DNA of 64,000 nt from WHSW01 sp963846165 (GTDB taxonomy: Bacteria > Actinomycetota > Thermoleophilia > Solirubrobacterales > 70-9). The translations under genes were made by a program, and so were the position numbers. Where the stretch lies: positions 310,001-374,000 of the forward strand of contig CAWJUU010000005.1 of the NCBI GenBank assembly GCA_963846165.1, in the 5' to 3' direction. This document shows, one piece after another, positions 1 to 8,534 of the stretch (position 1 is its first letter; each line of letters begins with the position of its first letter). Below the pieces are notes generated by a model. The model saw only the letters and a program-made list of their open reading frames with translations, had not been told where the DNA came from and did no database searches.

Positions 1-96
1 GCGCCAGTGTCGGGCGCGGGCGAGGAGCCGGCGGGTCAGGGGAGTGCGGACCCGAGGCCCGAGGAGGGAGAGCTCAGCGTGCTGGCGCAATTCCAT
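1..96 (-). CDS. partial N-terminus of unknown protein
   Basis: An open frame starts with ATG at 96 and runs 32 codons without a stop to the window edge. The visible residues are basic and Arg/Leu-rich (it begins MELRQHAELSLLGP) and match no family I recognise; it is not KdpF or KdpA. It lies on the same strand as kdpDE and starts 84 nt after the kdpE stop. The gap holds four regularly spaced octamers, so this gene is the natural candidate target of the regulator. It could also be a chance frame; only the neighbouring sequence can settle that. Confidence 0.35.
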   Translation of the reverse strand, partial: MELRQHAELSLLGPRVRTPLTRRLLARARHWR

Positions 97-118
97 ACGC
101 CATAGGTTCTCGCCGCCC

Positions 119-169
119 GCGTCAAGCAAGCGTCAAGATCGCCGCGGCGCGCGTAAAGATCGCGTGAAG
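119..169. promoter_or_regulatory. four GCGTNAAG direct repeats, probable KdpE-type operator
   Basis: Octamers GCGTCAAG (119-126), GCGTCAAG (130-137), GCGTAAAG (151-158) and GCGTGAAG (162-169) occur with start-to-start spacings of 11, 21 and 11 bp. They therefore lie on one face of the helix as two tandem pairs. OmpR/PhoB-family regulators bind as head-to-tail dimers to direct repeats about 11 bp apart. The array sits between the kdpE stop and the ATG at 96, so control of that downstream gene is inferred. Confidence 0.6.
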
Positions 170-179
170 GTGGCGCAGG

Positions 180-866
180 CTAGCCGCTGAACCGATACCC
201 GACCCCAGGATCGGTGCGGATCAGGCTCGGCGTGCCGGGGCTGGCCTCGATCTTTCGCCGCAGGTTGGCGATGTGCACTCGCAGAACCTGGGTGTCGTCC
301 TGGTAGCCGGGACCCCAGACCTCGCGCAAGAGCGCCCGGTGTGTGAGCAGGCGACCCCGGTTGAGGATCAGGTGACGAAGCAGGTCGTACTCGGTCGGCG
401 TCAGGTGGATCTCCTCGCCGTCGCGGCTCACCCGGTGAGCGGGGAGATCGACCTCGAGCCCGTCGACCTCGACCACCGGCTCGGCCTCCTCGCTCGGCTC
501 GACGCGCCGCAGCGCCGCTCGCAGCCGGGCGACCAGCTCGTCCGGGCCGAAGGGCTTGGTGACGTAGTCGTCGGCACCCGCCTCGAGCGCGCGCACCTTC
601 TCGCGCTCGTCGCCGACCGCCGACAGCACCAGGATCGGCATCCGGCTCCACTCGCGGATCGAGCGGCAGACATCGACCCCGTCGCCATCGGGCAGCACGA
701 GGTCGATGATCGCGGCGTCGGGGGGGTGCACGGCGACCGCGTCGAGCGCCTCGCGCACCGTCATCGCCGGGACGACCTCGAAGCCCGCGTCGCCGAGGAT
801 CACGCGCAGGGCGCGCAGGATCTGCGCCTCGTCGTCGCAGATCAGGACCCGCTGGCGCGCGCTCAT
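180..866 (-). CDS. kdpE: KdpE-like OmpR-family response regulator
   Basis: This 228-residue two-component response regulator is full length for the OmpR/PhoB family. The receiver domain (about 1-120) has the acidic pair in VLICDDE, the phospho-acceptor Asp in AAIIDLVLPDG and the conserved Lys in VTKPFG. The C-terminal winged helix (about 135-228) includes LTPTEYDLLRHL and ends DPGVGYRFSG, typical of KdpE relatives. The start ATG overlaps the stop of the kinase gene by 4 nt (ATGA), so the two are translationally coupled. No kdpFABC genes are visible here, so the K+ role rests on family likeness; the targets may lie left of the window. Confidence 0.85.
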   Translation of the reverse strand: MSARQRVLICDDEAQILRALRVILGDAGFEVVPAMTVREALDAVAVHPPDAAIIDLVLPDGDGVDVCRSIREWSRMPILVLSAVGDEREKVRALEAGADDYVTKPFGPDELVARLRAALRRVEPSEEAEPVVEVDGLEVDLPAHRVSRDGEEIHLTPTEYDLLRHLILNRGRLLTHRALLREVWGPGYQDDTQVLRVHIANLRRKIEASPGTPSLIRTDPGVGYRFSG

Positions 867-2257
867 TCGCCCGAGCCGCCGACCGCCGCCGGTACCTCGC
901 TGAGCGGCAGGTGGATCGCGAAGGTGGTCCCCTGGCCGGGCAGCGACTGCGCCCGCAGGCTGCCTCCGTTGGCTTCGACGAAGCCGCGCGCGATCGCCAG
1001 CCCGAGCCCGGTGCCCTCGCTTCGCTCCTCGGCGGTGTGAAAGGGCTCGAAGATCCGCTCGAGCTCCTCGCGCGCGACCCCCGGGCCGCGATCGGAGACG
1101 CGAATCGCGAGCTCGCCACCGATCCGCTGCGCGGTGATCGTCACCGGCTCCTCGCCGGCATAGCGGGTCGCGTTCTCGACCACGTTCGCGAGTGCGCGCT
1201 CGACCTGCGCCGGGTCGGCCTCGAACATCGGCAGATCCGGGTCGACGGAGACCTCGAAGCCGGCCGGCGGGGCGGCAAGTGTCCGCAGCGTCGCCTCGAT
1301 CAGCTCCTCGGCCGAGCACCAGTCGGTGCGCGGCTCGAGCTGGCCGGCCTGGAGGCGCGAGAGGTCGAGCAGGTTGTCGACCAGACGGGTGAGACGGTCG
1401 CTCTCGGTCGTGATCACCGAGATCAACTCGGCGCGCGCATCATCGGCGAGGGTCTCGGAGCCAAGCCCGCCCGCCGCGGCCGTGATCGCGGTCAGCGGCG
1501 AGCGCAGATCGTGTGAGACCGAGCGCAGGAGCGCGGTCTTGACCACGTTCGAGCGCCGCAGGGCTCGCGTCTCGATCACCTGGGCCTCCAGCCCCTCGCG
1601 CTGGCGCGCGGCCGTGAGCAGGGTCTCGAGGCTCGGCACGACCCGGCGCTCGAGCACCTCGACAGGCTCGGGCTCGGTGTCCTTCGGAACTGCGACCGTC
1701 CCGGCGCGCTGGCCGTCGACGACGATCGGCAGCGCCCGCCGGCGCCGGTCGCTGTCCCTCCACCCCAGCTCGACCTCGACCCACGGGAGCTCGAATGCCT
1801 GCGCGATCCGCTGGCCGACCACGCGCAGCGACTCCTCGAGGCTCTCGCCGCCAAGCAGCACGCGTGCCATCTCGGCGGTCAGGTCGGCCTCGCGGCGGCG
1901 GCGCTCGGCCTCGTCGGCGCGGGCGCGAGCGGCGCCGGCAAGGGTTGAGGTGACGCCGGCGACGACCAGGAAGACGGCGAGCGCAACCCAATTCTCTTCG
2001 TCGGCGATCGTGAACCGCCCGGTCGGGGGGATGTGGAAGAAGTTGAACGCGGCCGCGCTGAGGATCGAGGTGCCGACCCCAGTAGCGAGCCCCCAGTAGC
2101 TCGAGGCGAGCAGCACCGGAAGCAGGTAGAGGACGCCGGCGGCGGCGACCGGCATCACGTCCTTGAGCGGATAGATCGCCACGGTCACCGCCGCGACGGA
2201 GGCGATCGAGACTGCAATCCCGATCGCCGGCGAGCTCGATGCCGTGCGTGATCTCAT
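863..2257 (-). CDS. kdpD: KdpD-like sensor histidine kinase, short form
   Basis: The protein has 464 residues. Four hydrophobic segments in the first 120 residues match the DUF4118 membrane domain of KdpD. A linker region follows, then a HisKA box with the phospho-acceptor His in SVSHDLRSPLTAI, and an ATPase domain with N (VVENATRYA), G1 (VSDRGPGVA) and G2 (GTGLGLAIARGF) boxes. It lacks the large N-terminal KdpD and USP domains of the roughly 900-residue enterobacterial protein. ATG at 2257 was preferred over an upstream TTG at 2281 because it directly precedes the first membrane segment. It is the first gene of the pair with kdpE. Confidence 0.82.
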   Translation of the reverse strand: MRSRTASSSPAIGIAVSIASVAAVTVAIYPLKDVMPVAAAGVLYLLPVLLASSYWGLATGVGTSILSAAAFNFFHIPPTGRFTIADEENWVALAVFLVVAGVTSTLAGAARARADEAERRRREADLTAEMARVLLGGESLEESLRVVGQRIAQAFELPWVEVELGWRDSDRRRRALPIVVDGQRAGTVAVPKDTEPEPVEVLERRVVPSLETLLTAARQREGLEAQVIETRALRRSNVVKTALLRSVSHDLRSPLTAITAAAGGLGSETLADDARAELISVITTESDRLTRLVDNLLDLSRLQAGQLEPRTDWCSAEELIEATLRTLAAPPAGFEVSVDPDLPMFEADPAQVERALANVVENATRYAGEEPVTITAQRIGGELAIRVSDRGPGVAREELERIFEPFHTAEERSEGTGLGLAIARGFVEANGGSLRAQSLPGQGTTFAIHLPLSEVPAAVGGSGE

Positions 2258-2291
2258 GGAGGGTCCTGAGACTACGCGCAACCGTGGCTGC

Positions 2292-2327
2292 TCAACCGGC
2301 GTCGATCCGGGTGCGCCAGACGGCGTT
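2292..2327. repeat. 36-nt dispersed repeat, copy 1
   Basis: This stretch matches 3288-3323 at all but about three positions; both contain ccggcgtcgatcc and gtgcgccagacg. Copy 1 lies between the kdpD start and the 3' end of the C1q-like gene. Copy 2 forms the 3' end of the peptide-binding gene. The repeat has no obvious dyad symmetry. Confidence 0.6.
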
Positions 2328-2341
2328 CCGGGCGGGGCGGC

Positions 2342-3139
2342 CTACCCGGGGCCGACCCAGGCGATCTCGAGCTGGTAGTCGACCAGCTCGACGTCGCTGT
2401 CGTCCTCGTTTGCCTGGCCGACCAAGAGACTCACCGTCTCGCCGGCGTTCATGTCGACCACCGCGCTCGACTGCTGGCGGGTGAAATCGGTGCCGAACGG
2501 ATTCGCGCCGATCGTGTTGCGGACGTTCTGCTGGCTGGGAGCACTGATCTGAAGGTTGCGAGTGCCAAGGTCCTGCGGAGGGCCGGCGGCGGAGGTGTCG
2601 TCGGGCTCCCAGCTGCCGGTGGCCATGACCGCGTAGATGCCGTCGATCGGAGCCGTGACGAAATCCGGGTTCGTCGGCGTCCACATGTCGAACGGGTCGA
2701 AGTTGGACGGGCCCGTGTCGGTCTCGAGCGGCGGTCTCGTCAGCGTCCCCTCCGCCGGGGTGAAGCTGCTGCCGCCGATCCGTGCCGCGGGGACCGCGGC
2801 CTGCTCGGCCGGCCCCAGAGATCCGTCGAGGACGGCGTCGGCTCCGACCGCGCCCGGCGCGATCTCGCTCGATCCGATCGCGTCCGGCGCGACCTCGGAG
2901 CCGGCCACCGAGTCGAGCGCGAGGTCGGCGGCCTTGAGTGTGTTGGCCTTGACCTCGGCGCTCTTCACCGAGCTGGTTGAGATGTCGGGGGAGCGGACCT
3001 CATCGTTCTTGATGTCGTCGCTTCGGACCGAGTTCTGGCCGCTGAGCGCGACCGCGGTCGTGCCCCCCGCGACGCTCAGGAAAAGGGCGAGGCTGGCGGC
3101 GACGTTCGCGTAGCTGAGCTTGGACTTGGGTCGTTTCAT
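2342..3139 (-). CDS. exported C1q-like surface protein with heptad-like repeats
   Basis: The 265-residue protein starts at ATG 3139 behind a GGGAG ribosome site. The N-terminus is basic then hydrophobic (SYANVAASLALFLSVAGG), a signal or anchor sequence. Residues about 35-120 are degenerate repeats of the type SVRSDDIKNDEV and SVAGSEVAPDAIG. The last 110 residues resemble a C1q/TNF-like jelly roll: IDGIYAVMATGSW, then MNAGETVSLLVGQ, ending LEIAWVGPG. This layout recurs in Thermoleophilia surface proteins, but no biochemical role is known to me. It is a single gene between a repeat copy and the peptide-binding gene. Confidence 0.6.
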   Translation of the reverse strand: MKRPKSKLSYANVAASLALFLSVAGGTTAVALSGQNSVRSDDIKNDEVRSPDISTSSVKSAEVKANTLKAADLALDSVAGSEVAPDAIGSSEIAPGAVGADAVLDGSLGPAEQAAVPAARIGGSSFTPAEGTLTRPPLETDTGPSNFDPFDMWTPTNPDFVTAPIDGIYAVMATGSWEPDDTSAAGPPQDLGTRNLQISAPSQQNVRNTIGANPFGTDFTRQQSSAVVDMNAGETVSLLVGQANEDDSDVELVDYQLEIAWVGPG

Positions 3140-3286
3140 CTCGTCTCCCAATGGCTTCGAGTCGCTGGACTGGGTCGGCCAAGCTAACACCGCGAGAGCG
3201 GCTCCCGAGCGCTTTCGGCACTGAAACTAGGCGTTCACCCGGTGGCCCCCTGCCGTGCGCCTTCAACGCATCCGCCGCGTCGTCGA

Positions 3287-4240
3287 TCAGCCGGCGTCGA
3301 TCCCGGTGCGCCAGACGCCGTTCAGCGGCGGCGCTGGCTCGGAGCTCGGGATCCCGCGCACCGAGCGCTCGGCGCCGAGGGCGGTCGGGCCGGGCTCGGG
3401 AATGACCGTCAGCAGCGGGTTGGCGCGGACCTCGCGCAGCTGGGCCGCGCTGAGCCGGCTGGCGACTTGGGCCGCTCCCTCGGCCAGCAATGCGACGCGC
3501 TCCCCGGCGTCGGCGACGACCGTGAACTCGAGCTGGTCGAGGCCCGGTCCGAGCCCCCGGTCGCTTCCCCACCAGCCCGGGTTGTGGGCGAGCAGCAGGC
3601 GATCGAAGCTGCGCTCGCGAAGCTCGAACGGGCCCGTGCCGGAGCCGGTGACCGTCTCGGGCTCGATCTCCGTTGTCCCGGCCTCGGCGATCGCGCGCGG
3701 GGAGACGGTCCCGAGCCGCGGTGAGGCGAGGCGCCGGTCGAAGCTCGGATCGGGACGCGGGAGGATGAAGCGGACGAGGTCCGGGCGTGGGGCGTCGACA
3801 AGCAGCTCGCCGAGCAGGGCGGTGGCGGTCGGCGAGCCCTGCCAGCGCTCGACGTTCGCGAGCACGGCCTGGGAGTTGAAGGGCGCACCGTCCGCGAAGC
3901 GCACCCCGGACCGCAGCCGCAGCCGCCAGACCGTGCGATCACTCGACGGCAGCGCCGAGATCGCCAGCCCGCCGACCCGGCGCGCGTCGTCGAACGGGCC
4001 GGCGAGCTCGGCGACGAGCGGCTCGTGGATCTGGCGCGTGACCAGCTCCTCGGAGGGCGAGCTCGCGAACAGCGGGTCGAGGCTCACGGGGCGCTCGTCG
4101 ATCGCCCAGACCAACGCGCCGCGCTCGCCGGGCACGTCGACCGGCACGATCGCCGAGCTGGTCTCGTCGTCGGCGCATCCCGCTGCCGCGAGCGCCACGG
4201 CCGAGGCGGCGATCACGGAGAGAGGGCGAAAGCGGGTCAG
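3287..4240 (-). CDS. peptide ABC transporter binding lipoprotein, shortened
   Basis: This is an SBP_bac_5-type binding protein for peptide or nickel-like ABC uptake. The signal is a lipoprotein type with lipobox LAAAGC. The fold start is clear: RPVSLDPLFASSP, then VWRLRLRSGVRFADGAPF. It is 317 residues against roughly 500 for the family, and its C-terminal lobe is replaced by a tail ending NGVWRTGIDAG encoded by the dispersed repeat. The best start is CTG at 4240, overlapping the secG stop (CTGA); a GTG at 4216 would remove half the signal peptide. No cognate permease genes are nearby. It may be a truncated or repurposed copy. Confidence 0.6.
   Translation of the reverse strand: MTRFRPLSVIAASAVALAAAGCADDETSSAIVPVDVPGERGALVWAIDERPVSLDPLFASSPSEELVTRQIHEPLVAELAGPFDDARRVGGLAISALPSSDRTVWRLRLRSGVRFADGAPFNSQAVLANVERWQGSPTATALLGELLVDAPRPDLVRFILPRPDPSFDRRLASPRLGTVSPRAIAEAGTTEIEPETVTGSGTGPFELRERSFDRLLLAHNPGWWGSDRGLGPGLDQLEFTVVADAGERVALLAEGAAQVASRLSAAQLREVRANPLLTVIPEPGPTALGAERSVRGIPSSEPAPPLNGVWRTGIDAG
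3288..3323. repeat. 36-nt dispersed repeat, copy 2
   Basis: This is the second copy of the element at 2292-2327, in the same orientation. It supplies the last codons and stop of the shortened peptide-binding protein. Confidence 0.6.
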
Positions 4241-4461
4241 ATCTTCAGCAGGACGAGCGTGTTGAGCACGAACAGGATCGAGAAGAAGATCGTCCAGCGG
4301 TCGAGGTTTCGCTCGACCAGTGAGCCACCGCCGAACGAGCCGCCGGCCTGGCCGATGCCGAACGCGCCCGAGAGCCCCGAGTCCTTCCCCGAGTGCAGGA
4401 GCACGAGGAAGATCAGGATCACCGAGATCAGGACCTGAACTGCGCTGAGGACGCCTTCCAT
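4237..4461 (-). CDS. secG: SecG preprotein translocase subunit
   Basis: This 74-residue membrane protein of the SecYEG channel has two transmembrane helices (about 5-22 and 55-72). Between them is a Gly-rich loop, with LVLLHSGKDSGLSGAFG following the first helix, the SecG signature. Length and topology are normal. It overlaps the start of the downstream peptide-binding lipoprotein gene by 4 nt, which suggests coupled translation. Confidence 0.93.
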   Translation of the reverse strand: MEGVLSAVQVLISVILIFLVLLHSGKDSGLSGAFGIGQAGGSFGGGSLVERNLDRWTIFFSILFVLNTLVLLKI

Positions 4462-4500
4462 CGGCCCGCAAGGGTAGCGATCCGACTCGCCATCGGGACG

Positions 4501-4782
4501 CTAGGAGCCGCCGGCGGCGTCGAGCTCGCGCAGCACCTGGATCGCCTCGCGGCGCAGCTCGGAGTCGAGCCGCCGCCAGTCGGACTCCGAGAGCTTGCCC
4601 TGGGCGCGGTCAAGCTCGGCGTCGCGGATCTGGCGGTAGAGCGCCTCCTTTCGCGCCTCGAGCTCGGCGAGCCTCGGGTCCTCGGTCGGCCCGGGTGTCG
4701 CACCGTCAGAGCCGCGGCGAAGCGGCACGGTCACGAACCAAGCCAGCGCGGCCACGATCACCAGCGCGAGCAGGATCTCCAC
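4501..4782 (-). CDS. CcmI-like membrane protein, N-terminal type
   Basis: This 93-residue protein has one N-terminal membrane helix (ILLALVIVAALAWFVTVPL) followed by a charged helical region with ARKEALYRQIRDAELDRAQG and LSESDWRRLDSEL. That pattern matches the N-terminal part of CcmI/CycH, a cytochrome c assembly factor, and of short actinobacterial relatives. The GTG start at 4782 was chosen because it begins the helix; upstream in-frame codons are Arg/Pro-rich. The ccmF and ccmE genes lie 1-4 kb away on the same strand, in keeping with this role. Confidence 0.6.
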   Translation of the reverse strand: MEILLALVIVAALAWFVTVPLRRGSDGATPGPTEDPRLAELEARKEALYRQIRDAELDRAQGKLSESDWRRLDSELRREAIQVLRELDAAGGS

Positions 4783-4909
4783 CGTTGCCCGCTCAACCGC
4801 CGAGGACGATCGTTTCGACCCCGGTCTGCTCGCGCGCGGCGGTGGCCAATGCACAGGCAATGTAATAAATGCGCGACGCATGGCACCCCGGCACACGGGG
4901 GATGGTGGC

Positions 4910-5608
4910 TTAGTTCGGCCGGGTGGCTGCCGGCGTCACCGTCACGATCACGGTATGGCAGCCGGAGAATTCCGCCGACAATCCCGGATCCGAGACGCAA
5001 CTCCGGATTCGGTGAGTTCCGACCGAGAGCGGTCGGAAGATCACGAGCCAGCCGGCTGCCACGGCCTTCGCCGTCCGTGGATTGGCCGAGTCGCCCCAAT
5101 AGTGAAGGATGTTGTCCTCGGGTAGATCGAGGTGAAACGGCGGCGAAACCGCCCGGTAGCGACGCAGGTGGGCGACCCGCTCGCCGTCGAGCTTCAGCGA
5201 TAGCCGCTCGGGCCGGGCGGGCTCATCGAAGATCTTCGTGGCGCAGGGCCGCAACTTCACCGGCGCGAACTCCGACGGGTGGGCGTTCAAACAGACGTTC
5301 ACTGCCACCGGCTTCAGGATCGGCGTGCCGGGCGCGATCGAGCACTCGAGGGTGCCGCGCCCGTGGATGTGCGGATGAAGCAGGCCGCGCGTGTTCCCGC
5401 ACAGGCTGCCGTTTCCGGCGGCCGGGCTCTCGGGCACCGGGTGCTCGAGGTAGCCCGTCCAGCCCGCCGCGTGCCATTGGCCGTAGCTCTTGCCGAACGG
5501 CTTGTGCCCGGGCTTCACCACGTCCGGTTCACCGGCCACCGCGGCGGTGCTGAGCGCTAGGAGGGCGGTTATGGCTGCCGCCGTGCCGGCCGATCGCAGG
5601 CCTCGCAT
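4910..5608 (-). CDS. secreted protein of unknown function
   Basis: The 232-residue protein has a clear Sec signal peptide (TAAAITALLALSTAAVAG) with cleavage probably after AVAG. The mature part starts with a conserved-looking motif, KPFGKSYGQWHAAGW. It contains several Cys (CGNTRG, LECSIAPG, VNVCLN, RPCATK, IRSCVSD, SGCHTV) that could form disulfides outside the cell. Actinobacterial proteins with this GKSYGQW motif are annotated as hypothetical as far as I know. It has no close partner: 104 nt separate it from ccmF upstream and 127 nt from the CcmI-like gene. Confidence 0.6.
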   Translation of the reverse strand: MRGLRSAGTAAAITALLALSTAAVAGEPDVVKPGHKPFGKSYGQWHAAGWTGYLEHPVPESPAAGNGSLCGNTRGLLHPHIHGRGTLECSIAPGTPILKPVAVNVCLNAHPSEFAPVKLRPCATKIFDEPARPERLSLKLDGERVAHLRRYRAVSPPFHLDLPEDNILHYWGDSANPRTAKAVAAGWLVIFRPLSVGTHRIRSCVSDPGLSAEFSGCHTVIVTVTPAATRPN

Positions 5609-5712
5609 GGAACCTTCTTCGATCGATTCCCCGCGCCGGCAAGACTGCGTGTTGGGCGCGAGGGGTGAGCCGACGCTACTCGGATCCGCACAGGTTTACA
5701 AGGGAGGGCGCT

Positions 5713-7934
5713 TCACGCCCGCTCGAGCTCGCGGGCGAGCCGCGCCGCGTAGACGTCGGAGACGCGGCGGCGGCGCGCCTCGGGCGCCGGCCAGGCGGCG
5801 ATCAGGCCGCCGATCACGGCGATCCCGCCGCCGAGCCAGATCCAGATCACGAGCGGGTTGACGTTGACCCGGAAGTCGACCGGCAACGGCCGGGCGAGGT
5901 AGAGGGCGGCGAAGTTGCCGACCGCCTGGCCCTGGGCCTCGGCGTAGGCGCGCATCGCCTCGATCTCGGCCGGCGACGGGCCCTGCGGCCCGACCTCGGG
6001 CACGAGCCGCTCGAGTCGGCGGTCGGCGGCGGTGATCACCTCGTCCACCGGCGCCAGGTCGGGGCGCATCGCGGTCCACAGGTCTCCCCCGGCGCTCTCG
6101 CGGCGGCCGACCTCGCTCGTCGCCTCGCCCTCGAAGAACGAGCGCAGCGGTCCCGCCCCGTCGGCCGCGGTCGTCGCCGAGTAGTAGTTGCGCGACGGGC
6201 GCAGGAGCGCGAAACGCTCGCCGCTCGCGCTCGACGTCGAGCACCGCGCCGAGGGTGAGTCGCTGCTCGGCATCGTCGATCTTCGCGGTCGGCTCGACGT
6301 AGGTGACCGTGAAGTCGCCGACCTCGCCCGACTCGCCCGGCAGCAGCCGCAGGTCGGCGCTGGTCTGAAAGCTCGACGACGCGGCCACGGCGATGAACAG
6401 GATCGCGATCCCGGCGTGGACGATGTAGCCGCCGTAGCGGCGCCGGTTGCGGGCGACGACGCGGCCGAGCGCCGCGAGCGGGCTGCCGCCGGTGAGCGTT
6501 CGCTGCGCCGCCGCCCCGCGCCAGAACTCGCCGACAAGCGCCGCGAGGGCGAAGAACGCGAACGCGAACAGGACCAGCGCCAGGGGCTCGGTCGAGCGCG
6601 TCGCTGAGCACGGCGACGGCGACGGTCGCCGCCGCGGCGACGGCGAGCGGCCAGCGCACCAGCCGCCACAGCATCCCGGGGCTCACCCGCCGCCAGGCGA
6701 GCAGCGGCCCGATCCCGGTGAAGAGCACGAGCACGATCGCCAGCGGCGCCGTGAGCCGGTCGAACCAGGGCGATCCCAGCGATGACCGCTCGCCGGTGAT
6801 CGCTTCGGAGATCAGCGGGAAGAAGGTGCCCCAGAAGATCACCGCCGCGAGCCCGACGAGAAGCAGGTTGTTGATCAGGAAGACCGACTCGCGGGATGCG
6901 AGCGACTCGATCCGCCGCTCCGAGCGCAGGTCGCCGAGGCGCGAGACGATCAGCGCCGCCGAGCCGATCACGACGACGGCGATCAGCCCGAGCAGCGGGC
7001 CGCCGACGGTCGAGGCGCCGAAGGCGTGGATCGACTCGAGGATGCCCGAGCGGACGAGGAAGGTCCCGAGCAGCGCGAGCGTGAACGTGGTCACGATCAG
7101 CGACACGTTCCAGACCTTCAGCATCCCGCGCCGCTCCTGGACCATGACCGAGTGCAGGAACGCGGTCCCGACCAGCCACGGCATCAGCGAGGCGTTCTCG
7201 ACCGCGTCCCAGCCCCAGTAGCCGCCCCAGCCGAGCTCCGAGTACGACCAGCGCGAGCCGAGCAGGATCCCGATCCCGAGCAGGATCCAGGCGATCAGCG
7301 CGAAGCGGCGCGTCGTCCGGATCCAGCTCGCGTCGAGCCGCCGGCTGACCAGGGCGCCGACCGCGAACGCGAACGGGATCGACCAGAAGACGTAGCCCGA
7401 GTAGAGCATCGGCGGGTGGATCGCCATCGCCGGGTGGCGGAGCAGCGGATTGAGCCCGGCGCCCTCGGCCGGCGCCGGGTCGAGGCGGGCGAACGGGTTG
7501 GCGCCGTCGGCGAGCAGCATCAGCCCGCAGAAGAAGAGCGCCGAGCCCGGCGAGCACGGCGGTCGCCGGCGGGACGAGCTCGCGATGGCGGTTGCGGGTC
7601 AGGTAGAGCACCCCGCTGGCGGCGATCGAGAGCACCCACGCCCAGAGCAGCAGCGAGCCCCCCTGGCTCGACCACATCGCGGTCATCTTGTAGCCGAGCG
7701 GGGTCGTCGTCGAGGAGTGCTCGGCGACCAGCTCGACCGAGAAGTCGTCGCCGATGAACGCCGCCTGGAGCACGACGACGCAGACCGTGAGCAGGGCGCA
7801 GAGCGCGTAGATCGCCCGGCGCGAGGAGTCGACCAAGCGCCGGTCGGAGCGCGAGCGGCCGAGCAGCGCCGCGCCCCGGCGTACAGGCACGCGAACGGAG
7901 CGGCGATCAGGCAGGCGGCGCCGAGTTCGACCAT
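5713..7934 (-). CDS. ccmF: CcmF heme lyase subunit, frame disrupted
   Basis: CcmF is a polytopic membrane protein that ligates heme to apocytochrome c. The WWD-type heme motif is intact in GYWGWDAVENASLMPWL, and the N-terminus MVELGAACLIAAPFACLYAG fits the family. As given, the frame changes near 7880, 7540, 6595 and 6228. Each segment is open and CcmF-like and they join in correct order into about 740 residues, so consensus indels are more likely than decay. The C-terminal part ends with a membrane segment (VIWIWLGGGIAVIGGLIAAW). It sits just downstream of ccmE. Confidence 0.85.
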
Positions 7935-7975
7935 CGCGCGGCGATTATCGCAACGCCGGGGCCGCGGCTAGATGA

Positions 7976-7992
7976 CCGGGTGCGCAACCCGG
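7976..7992. other. perfect hairpin between ccmE and ccmF
   Basis: CCGGGT and ACCCGG form a 6-bp stem around GCGCA. A second hairpin (CCCC-GCAT-GGGG, 8015-8026) lies close by. Neither is followed by a T run, so attenuation or mRNA stabilisation between the two ccm genes is only a guess. Confidence 0.3.
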
Positions 7993-8060
7993 CGAGCTCC
8001 CAGCTTCCCTGAGTCCCCGCATGGGGGTAGTCCGGGACGTCGCGCCGACGAAGCGGGCCG

Positions 8061-8484
8061 CTACTCGATCACCACGTGCTCGGGGTCCTCGGCCGCCTCG
8101 TCGGCGAACTTCGAGGGGCACTTGGTGATCAGGCTGTCCTTCTCGGCGACGAAGGTGCCCTCGGCGACCGTGCCCGAGACGATCACCTCGCGGCCCTCGC
8201 GAAACGGGTCGGGCACGGTGCCGGTGTAGGTGACGGGGATCGTCGCCGAGGGGTCGTCGCGGTCGGCGACCTCGAACCGCAGTTTCGGTCCCCGCGTGGC
8301 TCGACCGAGTCCGCGGCGACCTTGCCGGTGAGCTCGTAGTTGCCCCCGTTGACGCCGGCGAGCTCGGACGGCTGCTTCGCCTCGCTCGAGGCGCTGAACG
8401 ACGTGTAGACGAGGCCGGCGGCGAGCAGCACGGCGGCCGGAGCGCGACGACGAGGCGGATCTTTCGCTTGCGGTCGGGGTCCAT
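8061..8484 (-). CDS. ccmE: CcmE heme chaperone, Cys-type variant, frame disrupted
   Basis: CcmE carries heme from the CcmABCD module to CcmF. The protein begins MDPDRKRKIRLVVAL, has one membrane anchor (AAVLLAAGLVYTSFSAS) and then the OB-fold periplasmic domain (YELTGKV, VTYTGTVPDPFREGREVIV, GTFVAEK). The heme-binding site reads TKCPSKF, so Cys replaces the classic His and Phe replaces Tyr; CxxxY forms are known in some bacteria and archaea. Frame changes near 8442 and 8290 break the frame but leave the order intact, as in ccmF. The ATG at 8484 follows a GGGGCGG stretch. Confidence 0.8.
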
Positions 8485-8534
8485 GGGGCCGCCCCTGATT
8501 ATTGCGATCGCGGTTCGGGTACCTTGCGACGCCG

